From NCBI GenBank assembly GCA_004794655.1, contig SMMW01000013.1:2006001-2070000 (forward strand): a stretch of DNA of 64,000 nucleotides. Reading direction: 5' to 3'. This document shows positions 12,301 through 24,600 of this stretch, one piece after another. The stretch is from Marisa cornuarietis (Eukaryota; Mollusca; Gastropoda; Architaenioglossa; Ampullariidae). Every line of letters starts with the position of its first letter. Within the stretch, counting starts at the first letter, position 1. The position numbers and the translations under genes were made by a program. Under the pieces are notes generated by a model that worked only from the letters and a program-made list of their open reading frames with translations, was not told the origin of the DNA and made no database searches.

Positions 12301-15300
12301 GAGGAATGGATTGTGGTCAAAGAAACTGTAACGCAGAATGCATATCGGAGAAATTCCACAAGCTGTTATTTGATTTTTACAGGGATTTATTTCCCAATTT
12401 GCTGGTTCTTGGAAAGCTGTGGCTCCTTATGCTATACCACAATGCAGGGTGTGAGAGGGGGCTTAGGCCATCAAAACCTAATAAAGTCTTCTCGTAGAAG
12501 TTGCCTTGAGGAGAAACATTTAAACCCCTGCACTAATGAGACATATGAAAAGTGTCTAAACATTAGCTCATAGCCCCATGATATGGACACAAAGACTAAT
12601 TGGTTTGCAAATTTAGGATGGTATGATAAACTAATGATGATGAAAGATAATTTATCGATATAGAAGAAAAAGATATCTATGTGATTAATCTTCAATTTAT
12701 TGTGATTAATAAGGTATTTTGTTGTATACCAAATATTTATCGGAAAAAGCAGTGAAAATGTGTTTGTTTTGAGGGACCCCTTGTTTCATTTGAAGGGCCC
12801 CTTTTTTCCATTGAGAGGGCCCCAGGGCCCCTCTTTTTGAAATCCTAGAATTACCTCTGTAATATTAGTTGTGCTGCTTTTTTCAATATCAAACACTGCT
12901 TTGCAAAAACTAAAATGCTATCTTGTAATGCACCCAGTTGGTCTTTAGCAGTATTTTTATTTCAGTATACAGCCCTGAGCTAATAGTGAACTGCTGGTGT
13001 TGAGAAAAAAATAATTTAAATAACCATTTATAATAATAATAAATGAAGATTTTTATAGCGCATATTCACACTCAAAGAATAATTTACACATTTACACATC
13101 TAATTTTTCTTTTTGGCCTTAGTGGTCTTTAAGTATTCTTAGATTTTACTCAAGAATGTCATATGCATGCATGTTGTTTTATGTGTTTTAAGATTATTCA
13201 AATAAAAGTATGCTTTCTGATTTTTTTTTTTTTTTTTTGAACTTATTAGACTCTAAGACACTTACAGAGGAGCAGCGTGAGAACATCTTCAAAAAAATTT
13301 GTGAAACAAACATGATTGGCTGGATGGTAGACATCTTATCTCCAACATACATCTCAAGAAGCATGTTACGCAGGTAATTATTATTATTCAGCTTCCCACT
13401 TCTACTTTTTTTCCCCAGCCACAGGTGTTTTATTTTGTATTTGATAAACAGGAAGATCCATGAACCTTAGTAATATAAGACTCACGTGTATATGCAGAGT
13501 ATGAATAATAGGAGTATGGAAGTAAATAAATATTTTACATTGTTGGTGTTGGTTTTATCGTTCTACTCTAAATAAAAGCTTTTATTATGTGCAGGGCCAA
13601 ATATAATCTAAATGCCTTATCACATGACTGTGCGATTGGACTTGTGCAAAAGGCTTTGGAAAGAGGTGTCAACATTGCAGAAGTCAGTCCCAGTTTTCCA
13701 TAAGGATTTCTAAATTCTTTTTTCAGTTCTTTAATAATTGAATCTTTTAATCTTTTAAAAGAAAACAGTACTATTTGAAATGTTTACAGAGCAGCTCAGT
13801 AACACACTGCAGAAGTGCTTTTCAAAAGTTCAGAACCATGCTTTATGTATGAGCTGAATCTGGGGATAGGGGGGAACTAACCTGAAGTATACTGATAAAG
13901 ATGAGCATTACATTCTTATATATCCAAACATTTTTCATATGAAAATCAGACACATAAAAATAACTATGTTAATAGGTGTATGTTGACACAGTAGGAGACC
14001 CTGCAAAATACCAGGCCAAGATGCAGGATATATTCCCATCCATTCAGGTCACAGTAGCAAAGAAGGCCGACTCTTTGTTTCCTGTTGTCAGTGCTGCAAG
14101 TATTTGTGCCAAGGTCTGACTACAAATAATTTCAATTGGTATTACAGTCGGACCTCGCTAAGTCGAACTTCCCTAAGTCGAAAGCCTCCCTATCTCGAAT
14201 TAATTGTTAGGTCCCGGCCAAATTCCCTTAAGAACAATGTATTTTAGACCTCCTTAACTCGAAGATTTTTTGGCTTCCAACCTCCGTAAGTCGAATTTTG
14301 AGTCATCACCAACTAGAGGCAACTATGTCTCAAACTGTTCCAAACTATGTTCCAAACTGTCTCAAGAAAGACGCTTTTATCCCATTTTCCTTTCATCTTT
14401 GTGTAAAAGGTTCATTGCGTGCTCTGTTACGCAGTGGACAACTAACTGACTCTCACACCAGTTCCTGCTTTGAAGTTGACCGATTCAGGGGAACTGGCCG
14501 ACACTAGACTTTTTCCCACGGCCCCTTCAAGTCGGCGGGCCGCGCATCACTGGTCAAGATTTATGGCCACCCGCCTTGACAATCCTTTCAGGCGGTGGCG
14601 GTGGTACCTTGACCAGTGGACAGTTGGTGGTTTACACGCAAACTTACTGTGAAAAATACGTTTTCTACACTTTGTCAGTCTCTTATCGGGACAAGCACTG
14701 AAGAGAGTTCATGTCGGTGTGGTTTTTCCCGTGCGGTACGTGCCGCGGAAATGGCAGTACATGCATCTGTATAAAACGATAATACTGTATAATAAACGGT
14801 TATAATACAGTAATTAAGCCGGAAAAACATTGTCCTTGATTAACCTGTGCCTATTACGCCATTTTCCCTAACTCGAAAACTCCCTAAGTCGAATTTTTTT
14901 TCGGGTCCCTTTGAGTTCGACTTAGCGAGGTCCAACTGTATATATTTCAACAGTTAGCTTTGTGCCAGAAGAATTGTCATGTCAGAAAGTTTAGTGTATA
15001 ATCTATGGACCATGCAAATTTCACATTTTGTGATCTATGAACCACATGTTTCTGTTTTTTGTGATGATTAGATTTCAGCTCTGCGTGCAAATGGCATAGA
15101 CTAAACTCCAGATAGTATCTGTGTTTTGTATCATCCTGCTTCTTCCTTCATAAATTTTGTAGACTCGTGTTCTAATTTCTAATGCTTCCAAAATTTGACA
15201 ACAATGTGCTCTGTAGTCAGCTGTGTTGCCCCTAGAAGTTCATTCAATAGACAACTTCAAACAAAATCTTTTTTTTTTCTACCTTTTCTTTGCTTCAAAA

Positions 15301-16832
15301 TCTTACTCCTTACTTTGATGGGGTTTGTTGTGTCTCTTTTTTTTTGTTTTGGTCTATGACTGCATGATGTGTTCTCTATTTTTATATATATATATTTTTT
15401 TTTTACTTTGTTTTGTTTTTGTAAATGGGATTACACCTACTGTAAGGTGAGGGAAATATCCATAACAGTTTACATTATTATTATCATTATTTACTGTGAG
15501 AATCTTTTATTGTTTTTTAAACATGTACCATTTTCATAGCATTCTTCATTTATCCATGATTCCTCAGTTTGTTCCCATCCTTTTTGGGGGACTAACCTCA
15601 TTCATTGGATGACTTACTAGTTACCTGGTCATTGGTTTCTAGGTGGCTAGAGACAGAGCTGTTAAAAACTGGCAGTTTGCAGAAGGGGTGTACATTCAAG
15701 ATAACAACTTTGGATCGGGTTATCCTAATGGTGAGCCATGCCTTTGGCGAAGGCAAAAATTATGCTGCCTTACTCTTCATAATTTTGCATAGTGGCATAA
15801 TTGTTGTAGACTCTGGGCAATTAAGGTTGACAAACCTCAATTTTTTGTTTTCAACTTTCATGGTTAAAGTTGTTACAAACCTGACTTCATCCAGAATTCA
15901 TCTGTAACATTTCCATTTTTCAAATTTTCATAACATTTGGCCCTTTGTCTATATCGAGATAAGTCATAACATTTTTTCATCAGTCACTATTGTTGTCAGT
16001 ACCGTTGCCACAAATGAAATAACACACATTTGTAAATCTTTTGAATATTAAATTTAATGAGCTCTTTCAATAAAACTGGAATATTCATATGTTCAAAATA
16101 TCCACATCTTGGTTCACTTATTTTTGTTACTTATTATATGTCCCAGCGGTGTTACTTTTAAAATGTTATAAGTAAGTTGGCATGGTTACTTTTTTACATA
16201 ATGTTTTCAGATCCTGCTACCAAGAAGTTTCTGAATGAAAACATCGATAACGTCTTTGGGTTCCCCAATTTTGTCCGCTTTAGCTGGTCCACAGCAGCCC
16301 TGATCTTGGAACGAGAGGCAGTTCCTGTTGTATGGTAAGTGTTCAGGATGTAGTGTTTTCAAAGTTCATTTATTTTGCAAATTCATTTGCACTTGATAAT
16401 TGTGGCATTAGAGATCATCCCAGATTTGCTTTCCAGTTTTCATCTGAAACTAAAACAAAAAAAGAGGTCATGGCTAAAAAAAAATTTTAATTGCTGTGTG
16501 TTAGGTATCTTTTTTTTTTTTGGTGGGAGAGAGTGGTATTGATACCTTTGGAGAATAAGCACAATTATCACTATAGACATCAAAAGTTAATTTTAAAGAG
16601 AAAGACTTAATTCACTGCACAGCAGTTTTAGTCTTGTTTTGAATTGTGAAAGTTTACATCAATTCTCACATTATATAAAATTGATTGCAGGGAGGATGAT
16701 GAAGTTGAAAACCAAGAGTCCTCTGGCACCAGTTCTTTATTACGGTATTTTAAAAAGGCAGATGAAGATCAGAAAATGCAGAGGCATCGCTTTTTCACTG
16801 AAAGATCACTTAGTCATTTAACAGCCCTTTAA
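9341..16832 (+). CDS. RNASEH2A: Ribonuclease H2 catalytic subunit A, complete
   Basis: The RNase HII-type catalytic subunit cleaves 5' of ribonucleotides in DNA and degrades RNA in hybrids. In animals it works as a trimer with subunits B and C in the nucleus. Exons: 9341-9467, 10827-10898, 13250-13373, 13595-13682, 13976-14113, 15643-15730, 16211-16334, 16691-16832. All phases join and give 300 aa (human 299). Catalytic residues fall at the human numbers: D34 and E35 in IDEAGRGP, D141 in VDTVG and D169 in KKAD. Y210 in GSGYPND, which contacts the ribonucleotide, is also kept. The C-terminus keeps the RYFKKA and [13 protein letters not shown] motifs that match the subunit-binding tail. An in-frame ATG at 9281 exists upstream. 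I chose 9341 because MDLSSFEKD matches the family start. Intron 1 holds a LINE tail, intron 2 a hAT relic and intron 5 a Tigger-like MITE. Confidence 0.95.
9703..10032 (-). mobile_element. CR1/L2-type LINE, 3' fragment
   Basis: This is nearly identical to the 3' end of the large LINE at 37407-40005, from its ATT tail (9703-9718) through the 3' UTR into the last roughly 75 bp of ORF. It then stops abruptly (homology lost near 10032), a classic heavily 5'-truncated insertion. It lies in RNASEH2A intron 1. The near-identity to the 37 kb copy suggests a recent insertion. Confidence 0.85.
11214..12859 (+). mobile_element. hAT-superfamily DNA transposon, decayed
   Basis: The ends are exact 16-bp inverted repeats, CAGAGGTAATTCTAGG at 11214-11229 and its complement at 12844-12859. 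They are flanked by an 8-bp near-duplication (TAATAATA / TAATATTA), as expected for hAT. The interior, read on the plus strand, keeps fragments of transposase. Near 11740-11815 is a TTF/BED-like start ([12 protein letters not shown] then GMRCKVC). Near 12380-12500 is the hAT C-terminal dimerisation block ([15 protein letters not shown], where active members have N-x-x-CERGFS). Stops and frameshifts interrupt it, so it is dead. The element is inside RNASEH2A intron 2. Confidence 0.82.
13028..13076 (-). mobile_element. CR1/L2-type LINE 3' tip
   Basis: A TAATAATAATAA tail is followed by GATTTTTATAGCGCATATTC, the same 3' terminus seen at 37407, but only about 50 bp long. It lies in RNASEH2A intron 2. 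Confidence 0.7.
14145..14938. mobile_element. Tigger/pogo-like MITE (794 bp)
   Basis: Terminal inverted repeats start CAGTCGGACCTCGCTAAGTC and end with the near-complement GACTTAGCGAGGTCCAACTG. TA lies on each side (14143-14144 and 14939-14940), the target duplication of Tc1/mariner/pogo elements. Subterminal TAAGTCGAA/TAACTCGAA units are repeated on both arms. No transposase is present, so this is a non-autonomous copy in RNASEH2A intron 5. Confidence 0.88.
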
Positions 16833-16879
16833 CGCAGCATGAAACTAGGTAAAGCATTTATAATTAGCAAACACAGGAA

Positions 16880-16885
16880 ATTAAA
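16880..16885 (+). terminator. Candidate poly(A) signal ATTAAA for RNASEH2A
   Basis: ATTAAA lies 48 bp after the RNASEH2A stop codon. It is the commonest variant of the animal cleavage signal. No AATAAA occurs closer. Position-based inference only. Confidence 0.4.
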
Positions 16886-17436
16886 AGTGCTGGTGAATTT
16901 AATGTGTGTAGTACTGACTGATATTGGATTTACAAGTATCGGGTTTAAATTGGTGGTAGCTATTGTTTTAGTGGCTGCATAAACTATAGCCTAAACACTC
17001 CTACAGCAAGGCTCGCAAGCATGACTTCTGTGTTAGTTTCTCTGCTTTTATCCTCTGATGAACCTATACACTAAACATATATACATAAGGGCATAAAACA
17101 GTTTTGTCCATGACAACAACATGACCTGTCAGTTTCTCTGCTAAGGCTGTCCCTAATTAACCTGTTTACATGCAGCTTTTTTGTTGTGGCCACAGCTTAT
17201 TCTTATGACAAAAGTTAACACAAACACTGAAAATCATGTCTCTTTTGAATACAGTTTATGTCAGGGAACACATTTAAACATCCCCATCCCATAACCATGT
17301 TTTTCTATTTAAAAAAACAACCCTAATCCAGAGGGTATGCATAAAAGCAGATTGTACTGTACCACTTATCTGTGAACACCAGAGTTCTTACTTGATGTTT
17401 CCTTGTGGAACTTCTGACAAAACATTTTTTACTTGG

Positions 17437-17702
17437 GGAAGCGGATGGCCGAGTGGTTAGAGCGCTGGCAACCGAACCGAGAGCGTGCTGGTTCAATTCC
17501 CGATAAGCGCAGCATACTTCCCCCAGTCGACCCAGCTGACGGGAATGGGTACCCGACTCCATAGAGGGTTGGGGAAAGTAAGGCAGCGAGGAAGAGGAGA
17601 TTGGCACCACCCTCATGTAAAAGCCGGCCCGAGAAAAGTGGGGTCTCCAACACCTCACTCCCCAACGAGCTGAAAAGGTTATGGGATGACCTTTACCTTT
17701 TT
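17437..17702 (+). repeat. tRNA-derived SINE, family A (best-preserved copy)
   Basis: The tRNA-like head has A box TGGCCGAGTGGTTAGAGCGC and B box GGTTCAATTCCC. A roughly 180-bp body follows and ends in GGTTATGGGATGACCTTTACC and a T-rich tail. This copy gives the clearest view of family A. It lies between the convergent RNASEH2A and beta-TrCP genes. Confidence 0.85.
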
Positions 17703-17775
17703 TACCATATTTTACCTGTGCCGGGGACCCAGGCAACAGGTTCTAATTTGGTCCCATAATTAAAAAAAAAAAGTA

Positions 17776-18596
17776 ACCATGATGATGATGATGTCCATTT
17801 GTAATGCGCAGGTATCCATTCAGAAGAATGCTCATTGCGCAGCAAAAACAAAATAAAAAAATATAAGAAAAAAAGAAAGTAAATAAATAGATAAAACACT
17901 AGGAAAGTAAAAAATAAAGACAGAAGTGTTGCTTGGTTGTTTAAGTTTAAGTCCGTCTTAAATAAACAGATGGGTCTTCAGTCTTTTTCGAAACGTGGTT
18001 GGTGAGGTGATGGTGGACAGTGGCGATGGCAGACCATTCCACAGCTTAGGTCCCGCGTTTTTGAAGGCCCTGGCTCCAGTGCGCTTCTTGTTTGTGTCTT
18101 CCACTGCAGGGAGACAGAAGCGTGACTAGGAGCCAGAGCGCAGGCTACGTGACAGCTGGTAAGGAGGAACTATCTCTTGCAAATAGTCAGGAGCAGTTTT
18201 AAACATGCAGGACTGTGCAATCGAAAGCACTTTGTGGTCAATGCGCTTGTTCACTGGAAGCCAGTGAAGGCTCTGTAGGATAGGGTTGATGTGCTCAGTG
18301 GACAACTTTGCACGGGTGACAATCCTGGTGGCTGTGTTTTGAACTCTTTGGAGTCGATCCAACTGCGTAGCAGGTATACCCCACAATGCACTATTACAGT
18401 AGTCTAATCTTGATATGATGGTAGTCACAGCAAGTGAGTTGGCAGCAGCTTGAGTCAGCATGGGCCGTAGTCTACCTAAAGTCCTCAAAAAGTAGGATTT
18501 TGCCACAACAGAACTAACATGGTTACACATGGAGAGCTCTGCATCAATAAACAACCTTAGGTCTATACACAGCTTGTTACTCAGACCAAATGTCAC
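17776..18596 (-). pseudogene. CR1/L2-type LINE, 5'-truncated RT C-terminus and 3' UTR
   Basis: Read on the minus strand, an open frame of 156 codons (18126-18596) contains LRPMLTQAAANSLAVT, ISRLDYCNSALWG, LQRVQNTATRIVT and LHWLPVNKRI. These are the C-terminal motifs of CR1/L2 reverse transcriptases. A stop (18126) is followed by continuing homology (KNAGPKLWNGLPS). The 3' end reads TGCGCAATGAGCATTCTTC and finishes in an (ATC)n/(ATG)n tail near 17776. The element is 5'-truncated and inactive. The same tail type is at 40752-40862. Confidence 0.82.
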
Positions 18597-21500
18597 TTTT
18601 TTTAATCATCAAAAAGCAAAGAATAAGGTCTTCATTTCAGATAATTTTATTAACTTTAGTGACAGAGATCTGGAAAACCCAAAGACATTTAAAACAATTA
18701 TGATACTCATAGCTCAGTACTGCAATACATACTACCTATAAAGTGCAATGGAACTTTAGAGATAACTTGTTACTTGCATAAATATTCATTTTCACACATC
18801 CATAAAACGCTTCTCAACACAGGAACAAAACAGACAAGCCAAAAAAAAGTAAATTAACAAAAAAAGTGTTTCATAAATTTCTCTTGCATTCAAAAGTTGC
18901 AACATAAGGACTAGGTGTTCCTTAGTATGTCCATGTTCAGAAACTCTGGTTCTACATAAATGTTTTTCTCTAGCTTTGATTGTATAAAAAATTAGGCATT
19001 GCCAGTCTTTAGTAGCAAACAAAAGAGGCTGCATAAAGATTTTGAGTAGGGGTTTTCAGACAGGCCTCATTGCATTATAAACTATTTGTTAGCTAGTATG
19101 GTTCCTGTAGTAGGAAAAGACCCATCTTTGTGAATAATCTCTAAAATTTGTGTCATCTTCCAAAGAATTGCACAATTACCAATATCGTTAACTGCAGCTG
19201 TTAAGTTTGAAAAGTATTTTGCTCAATCTGTTGTATAAGACATTTTCAACATGTGAGAATGAAGTAGTTCAGACATTTAACAGGTGATTTTTCTTTTAGT
19301 GGTCATAAATCAAACGTTCATTTTAAAAAATCATTAGAGTGCTGTTGAAACTATTCAAATATATTTCTTCAAGAAGTCACACTAGAAAAAACATCTCTGA
19401 TGACGTGGCTAAAAGCATAAAGACATAATTCCCAGTCCCACCATACACTGACATCATGTCACATACATCCACACCAAAATCATCACTTTTCTCTAAACAA
19501 GTACTTCTCATTGTGAATTATTTCATTCAGCATGCTCATTCAATGTATGTACCTAACTAACTAAAGCCTCACTCTTCAAGACAAACTTTAGTTTCTAATA
19601 AAGAAAAAGCTAGTTATTTGCATCAGGTTTAGAAGGCATATTCTCAAAAAAAGTGTAAATGTTATGTGAGTTCTTAAGATAGCTATGAAACGGGAATATC
19701 TAATAGTATGGTGACAGCTCATGATGACTGGCACAAGTTTCATAAATAGAAAAGATAAGCTGCTTTTACTGTTAGCATAATTATAGCAAGCAGTACTCTC
19801 AAATGTTATACGAAAAGTGGTTCTCTTAATTCAAAGTTTTAACAATATGATGGGCAATGTTTGTATGCTGTTTACATAATGAATATGCTATCACTTCTTT
19901 TGAAAAGGTTATATGTGCCAGAAATCAAAGTTGAAAATATTATGAAGAAAAAAAAAGACGGACACAAAGGGCAAAACCTTTGTAAAAGAACTTATTTGCC
20001 CTCCTTGCAAATCTGTGCTAACCTGCCAATCACTGATCCACAGAGCAGCAGCATCCCCCTGAGCATCACATTCACATCACATTCATTTCTATCTGTAAAT
20101 CAGCTTTACAACATGTACAAATACTGGTACTATATATTAAGAATGTAAACGCTTCTATGTTTTAAACCACTAAGGGCATAACAGTTCAAGAAAGTCTATC
20201 AGTTGCCAGAAAAATCTAAAAGCATGCTTAGACCTAGAAGAAAGAATCTGACATACAAGCCCTTCTGCAAAAAGCCACAAAGTTTAACCAACAAAAAGAT
20301 ACAAAGACAGGAAAATACTATGGCCTACTTGTAACATTAGGCCCTTCAGCTAGCTTTCATACAAAGCTGCATCCCTTTGGTGCAATGCAGCTGTCATCTG
20401 TCTTGTGGTATGTCACACTGTGGCAGTCCAGGTAAACAGGAATCTGGTGACTATAGAGAAAAGGCTCCATCAGTATCTTGGAATCCTTTAAAGACTTTCC
20501 TGGATCAAAACACCCCAAAGCAACTGATGCACAGTAAAATGGATGGCATCAACATAACAGGGCCCTTTCTAGAAGGGGAATTAACATCAACCACTTGCTA
20601 ACTGCCTCGCTAAACAAAGCCAGGACAGCACTGTGTGCACACACACAAGCAAACAGGACCTTCCAACAGTTTTCAAAACGTCAAATTCTTAAACACACAG
20701 ACTTGAAAAAATAATCTAAGCAAACTGTCCACACAGACTTGAAAGTGCTGCCTGTGAGACTTGATGCACTAAAAGAATTAGTTGTGAATGCAAGTGACAT
20801 AAGATTTAGCTACCTTCATCACCCAATCACAACAGTGTACACTTACCTGGTCAACATCCTCAAGCATACAAATACTTTTTTTCACTGCTCATAACCTCAT
20901 CCCCTGGCCAGAACATCTTTAATAGCCAATTAAATCTCAGTCCACCCATAAAGCGGTTATTAGGCATGTACTTCATACACAAAATGAAAAATAAAGCCTT
21001 ATCTCTACCATTGACATGGGCTCTTCTTGATCTGCTAAATCAATGGTAATTTTTTTTTTCACAAAAAGTTTTGGACTGGAGGTAAGCACAGAAGTGAGGG
21101 AATGTAGTAGCAGTCAGGGTCAGAATGATACAAGTTCTACAATCATGGTGGGTGCAGTGTGACCAAGTGAGGAAACTACCAGACCAATTTGTCTAAAATA
21201 CATTAAAACAACCTGTTAGAGAATAGAAAAAAAAAGACTGCCTGGAAATATCCTGGCAGGATAGCCTTAAGGCTGAGACCGTAGTAAACTAGGATACCAA
21301 GGTGTGCCATCAAACAAAGGCCAGCAATAGCTCTATGGTCAGTAATGCTTCCTAGTTTTTCACTGCCAAACAAGTCATTCCCAGGACGGACACAGTTCCA
21401 CTCCACACTGCACAAGAAATCCATGTAAGTTATGAGCCATGACCAACCCTGATGACAAGTGTGGTCAGCTTCATGCTGACAGCGCTCTGGCCAACAAAAT

Positions 21501-21621
21501 CAAATATCTCAAAAACACAGTTGAAAGCAATTCCTTTGGTTGGTATGACGAAAAAAAAAGTAGGCTAGAAGGAACCAAACAGATCTCTTGTGATGTGGCA
21601 ACAAACCGATGGATGGCAAAA
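18597..21621 (-). other. Probable beta-TrCP 3' UTR / intergenic
   Basis: Three kilobases without a recognisable gene or repeat lie behind the beta-TrCP stop. The composition is uniform and AT-rich, with no interspersed element that I recognise, which fits a long 3' UTR. An AATAAA on the minus strand (TTTATT near 18647-18652) is one possible end. Several short open frames (for example 19861-20148 and 20377-20601 on the plus strand) lack any family signature and were not called. Confidence 0.4.
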
Positions 21622-24600
21622 TCATCTTGTAACATAAGTGTAGGTTCTTGATGGTGAACGGGTATTTTCAGGTACTGGCACGTTCAGAAAGTCCCAAATG
21701 AGAATAGTATCATCATGAGAGCTGCTGACAATTTGGAATTCATCAAACTGCAGACGGAAAACTCGTCCAGAGTGCTCCTGCATTTGAAAAAAAAAAGAAA
21801 AGGAAAGGAACAGACAAGTGTTAAAAAAACAAACTCTTAACTCCACTCAAGAAAGGTGGAGGTGTGCAAAACAGGAGTTCTTGAAGTCTAGTACACCACA
21901 GCAGTTATGTATATTATGCACTACAATGTCACACAGCAATGAGGTATTTATTGCTTCAATAAGCAGAAAGCTAGCATTGTACAATATAACATAATAAGAC
22001 ATACTATCACCAAGACATTTCTCAAAGTAATCTGCAGATTAACGTAAAAACTAGCTCATTCTTGTAACTCAACAAACTTGCTTCTTTCACAAACAGCAAA
22101 AGCATTCTACCTTTGATTCTGGCCATGTTTGAGAATTTTAGTAAGCATGCATGTATACACAATGCTAAAAAATTTGGAACCAGCAAAAGTGAATGTGATG
22201 TTAAATAAAATAAAATCAAGGTTATGAATCCAACTTTCATATGGCTCACTTATTGGTAAAATTTAACACTTCCCCGGGGAGGAAAAAAGTGCAATACTCA
22301 CTACAAGCGTACGAAGGCAAAGAGTGCCAGCTGGTGCTCTTGGATCTAGCGCTGCTTGCAGGTCCCACACTTTAATTTTCCTGTGCAAGAATTAATCATA
22401 ATATATATATATATATATTACAAAATCTGGCACAAAATTGCAATGAGAATATTGTATTTCTCCAACTGTTTAGATAAATCGAAAGGGTGTAGGCAATATT
22501 AGCCTGTTCATAATGGCTTTTAAATCACAATAAACACAATTTCAACAACAAGCACTCTCTGCAATTTGTTCATTTTTAACTCATCAAACTTTAGCAACTA
22601 TTAAGGCTCAGCAGCCCACCCATGTCTGTCATATTTATTACTTTATACTACAAAACTACGTAAAGGGATGAAATCCTGTCATTTGGATAAGTAAATCCTA
22701 TATGAAAAGAGTTACCTTTCTTAACATAGGACCAAGAAGACGGTTTGAAAATGTGTTTTTTTCTGGATGTACCTTTCTTATAAAAAATTATGGTGACAAA
22801 AGTGCACAGTTAAAGTAGGCTAGCAACTTTGTTCTTTGTCATCATAAGTTATGTTTCTTCATTTCTACATGGTGCCAGTAATATCAAACTAAACATTGTA
22901 GGGGGGATCAATTGTGCATTAGCCTGTATCAAATGTTATTCATGGGTAGCTGGGTATCAGAATCAAAAGTCAAGGCCACTAAATATGTTAAAAGTATCAA
23001 AACATGGATAGTAAAACTCATTAATTGCAATTTTGTAATAATTATCTCATTAACAAGAAAATTCTCACCCATCATAGGCACCACTGACAATTCGCTTGTT
23101 ATCAAACCTGATGCAGCGCACAAGCTCCTCATGTCCTTCTAGCACACGCAAGCAAGCTCCACACTCAATATCCCACAACCTGTGAGATAAAAATTGTATG
23201 TATTCACAGACAGAGGCATGTGACAAATTTAACAACAAAAGATACAATACAATACAATACATCTTTATTGTCTATGTCTGGTCACAACAGAGATAGAAAT
23301 TTTCCTTTGTTGCTGGGAGCTCCCACAGTAAAAATTACGATCACACCTCATACACTCATACAGTTACACTCATGCTTAGCCCTCGCACACCTAAGACAGT
23401 TAGCAGATGCACATTCTCTTCCTCTCTTACACACACACACACACCCACACCCACAGACATTCAGGCTAGGTACATTTGTTAGTCCTGTTCAGGAGTGCTA
23501 TTGCGGTTGGTAAGAATGACTTGGCAAAGGCACTCTTCCTGGCGACCACTTGCTTCCATCTGCGGCCAGAGGGTAACATTTGGAAGTGGCGATGTAGTGG
23601 GTGAGAGGGGTCTGTGATGATTCTGACGGCCTTTAACCTCACAGCCTTGATGCATAAATCACCTAAAGGTCTTTGTGGAGAACCAATGATCTTGCTGGCA
23701 CTCTTGACCACTCTCATTAAACAAGCTTTATCTTTGAGAGAGAGAACGCCAAACCACACTGACATATTGAATGTTAAGATGCTTTCGATTAGACTGCGAT
23801 ATACTGACTCAAGGACAGGGCCACTGACACCGAAATTCCTCAGTTGCCTCAGCAGGAACAGGCGCTGATGTGCTTTCCTGGAAACAATGCTGGTGTTTTC
23901 CTGAAAGGACAGTTTGCTGTCTAGCACTGTGCCGAGGTACCTAAAACTTTGCACCTGTTCTATTGTCTCATTATCAATAATTATAGGGGTGTGGGCAGGT
24001 TGATGTTTTCTTCTGTCAAGGACCACTTCTTTAGTTTTAGAGACATTGAGCACCAGAAAGTTTTCTTCAAACCATGAGTGTAATTTTTGAACCTGGAGGA
24101 AATAGCTTGCAAGTGACTTCTCGTCCTTGAGAAGGACATACACATACACTATAAACATAATTTACCAAATTTGTTACAAACGAAGCCACATTAATATACT
24201 GCAAAGGTCTTTGAGTTATGTTTTAAAGGATGTGGGGGTGCAAAATTTGTCTAAGTATTTTTGGGTAAAGATCAGCGTATAATACAATTCCCCCAATATC
24301 TGGGTGAAAATTCCCTTCCCTTCTTGAGACGCACTTCAACAGATCAACAACTGAGACACTGGGATTATAGATGGATATGCTTACGCTGTGAAAGCCTCAG
24401 CCAATATTGATGCTGGGAGTAACTGTGTACAAACATGTCATGATTTTATCTCTTTTTTGTGCACAGTGATGTCCAGAGGAAATAGCATCTTGCATTAAGC
24501 TTTTACCCTGTCATCAGAACAAAAATTTTAACCCCACTAATCCTTTAAAGTACATGCACCACAGTCCATACAACTGAGCATTTTGAAGACCAAGTACCTG

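Noticed and set aside
14298..14652. Two plus-strand open frames inside the RNASEH2A intron
   Set aside because: They are inside the Tigger-like MITE and show no transposase motif.
17437..17520. tRNA gene (Leu/Ser type)
   Set aside because: A and B boxes are present, but no acceptor stem closes and the sequence runs into a repeated body, so it is a SINE head.
19861..20148. 95-codon plus-strand open frame behind beta-TrCP
   Set aside because: There is no recognisable family, no start context or splice support, and it fits chance in AT-rich DNA.
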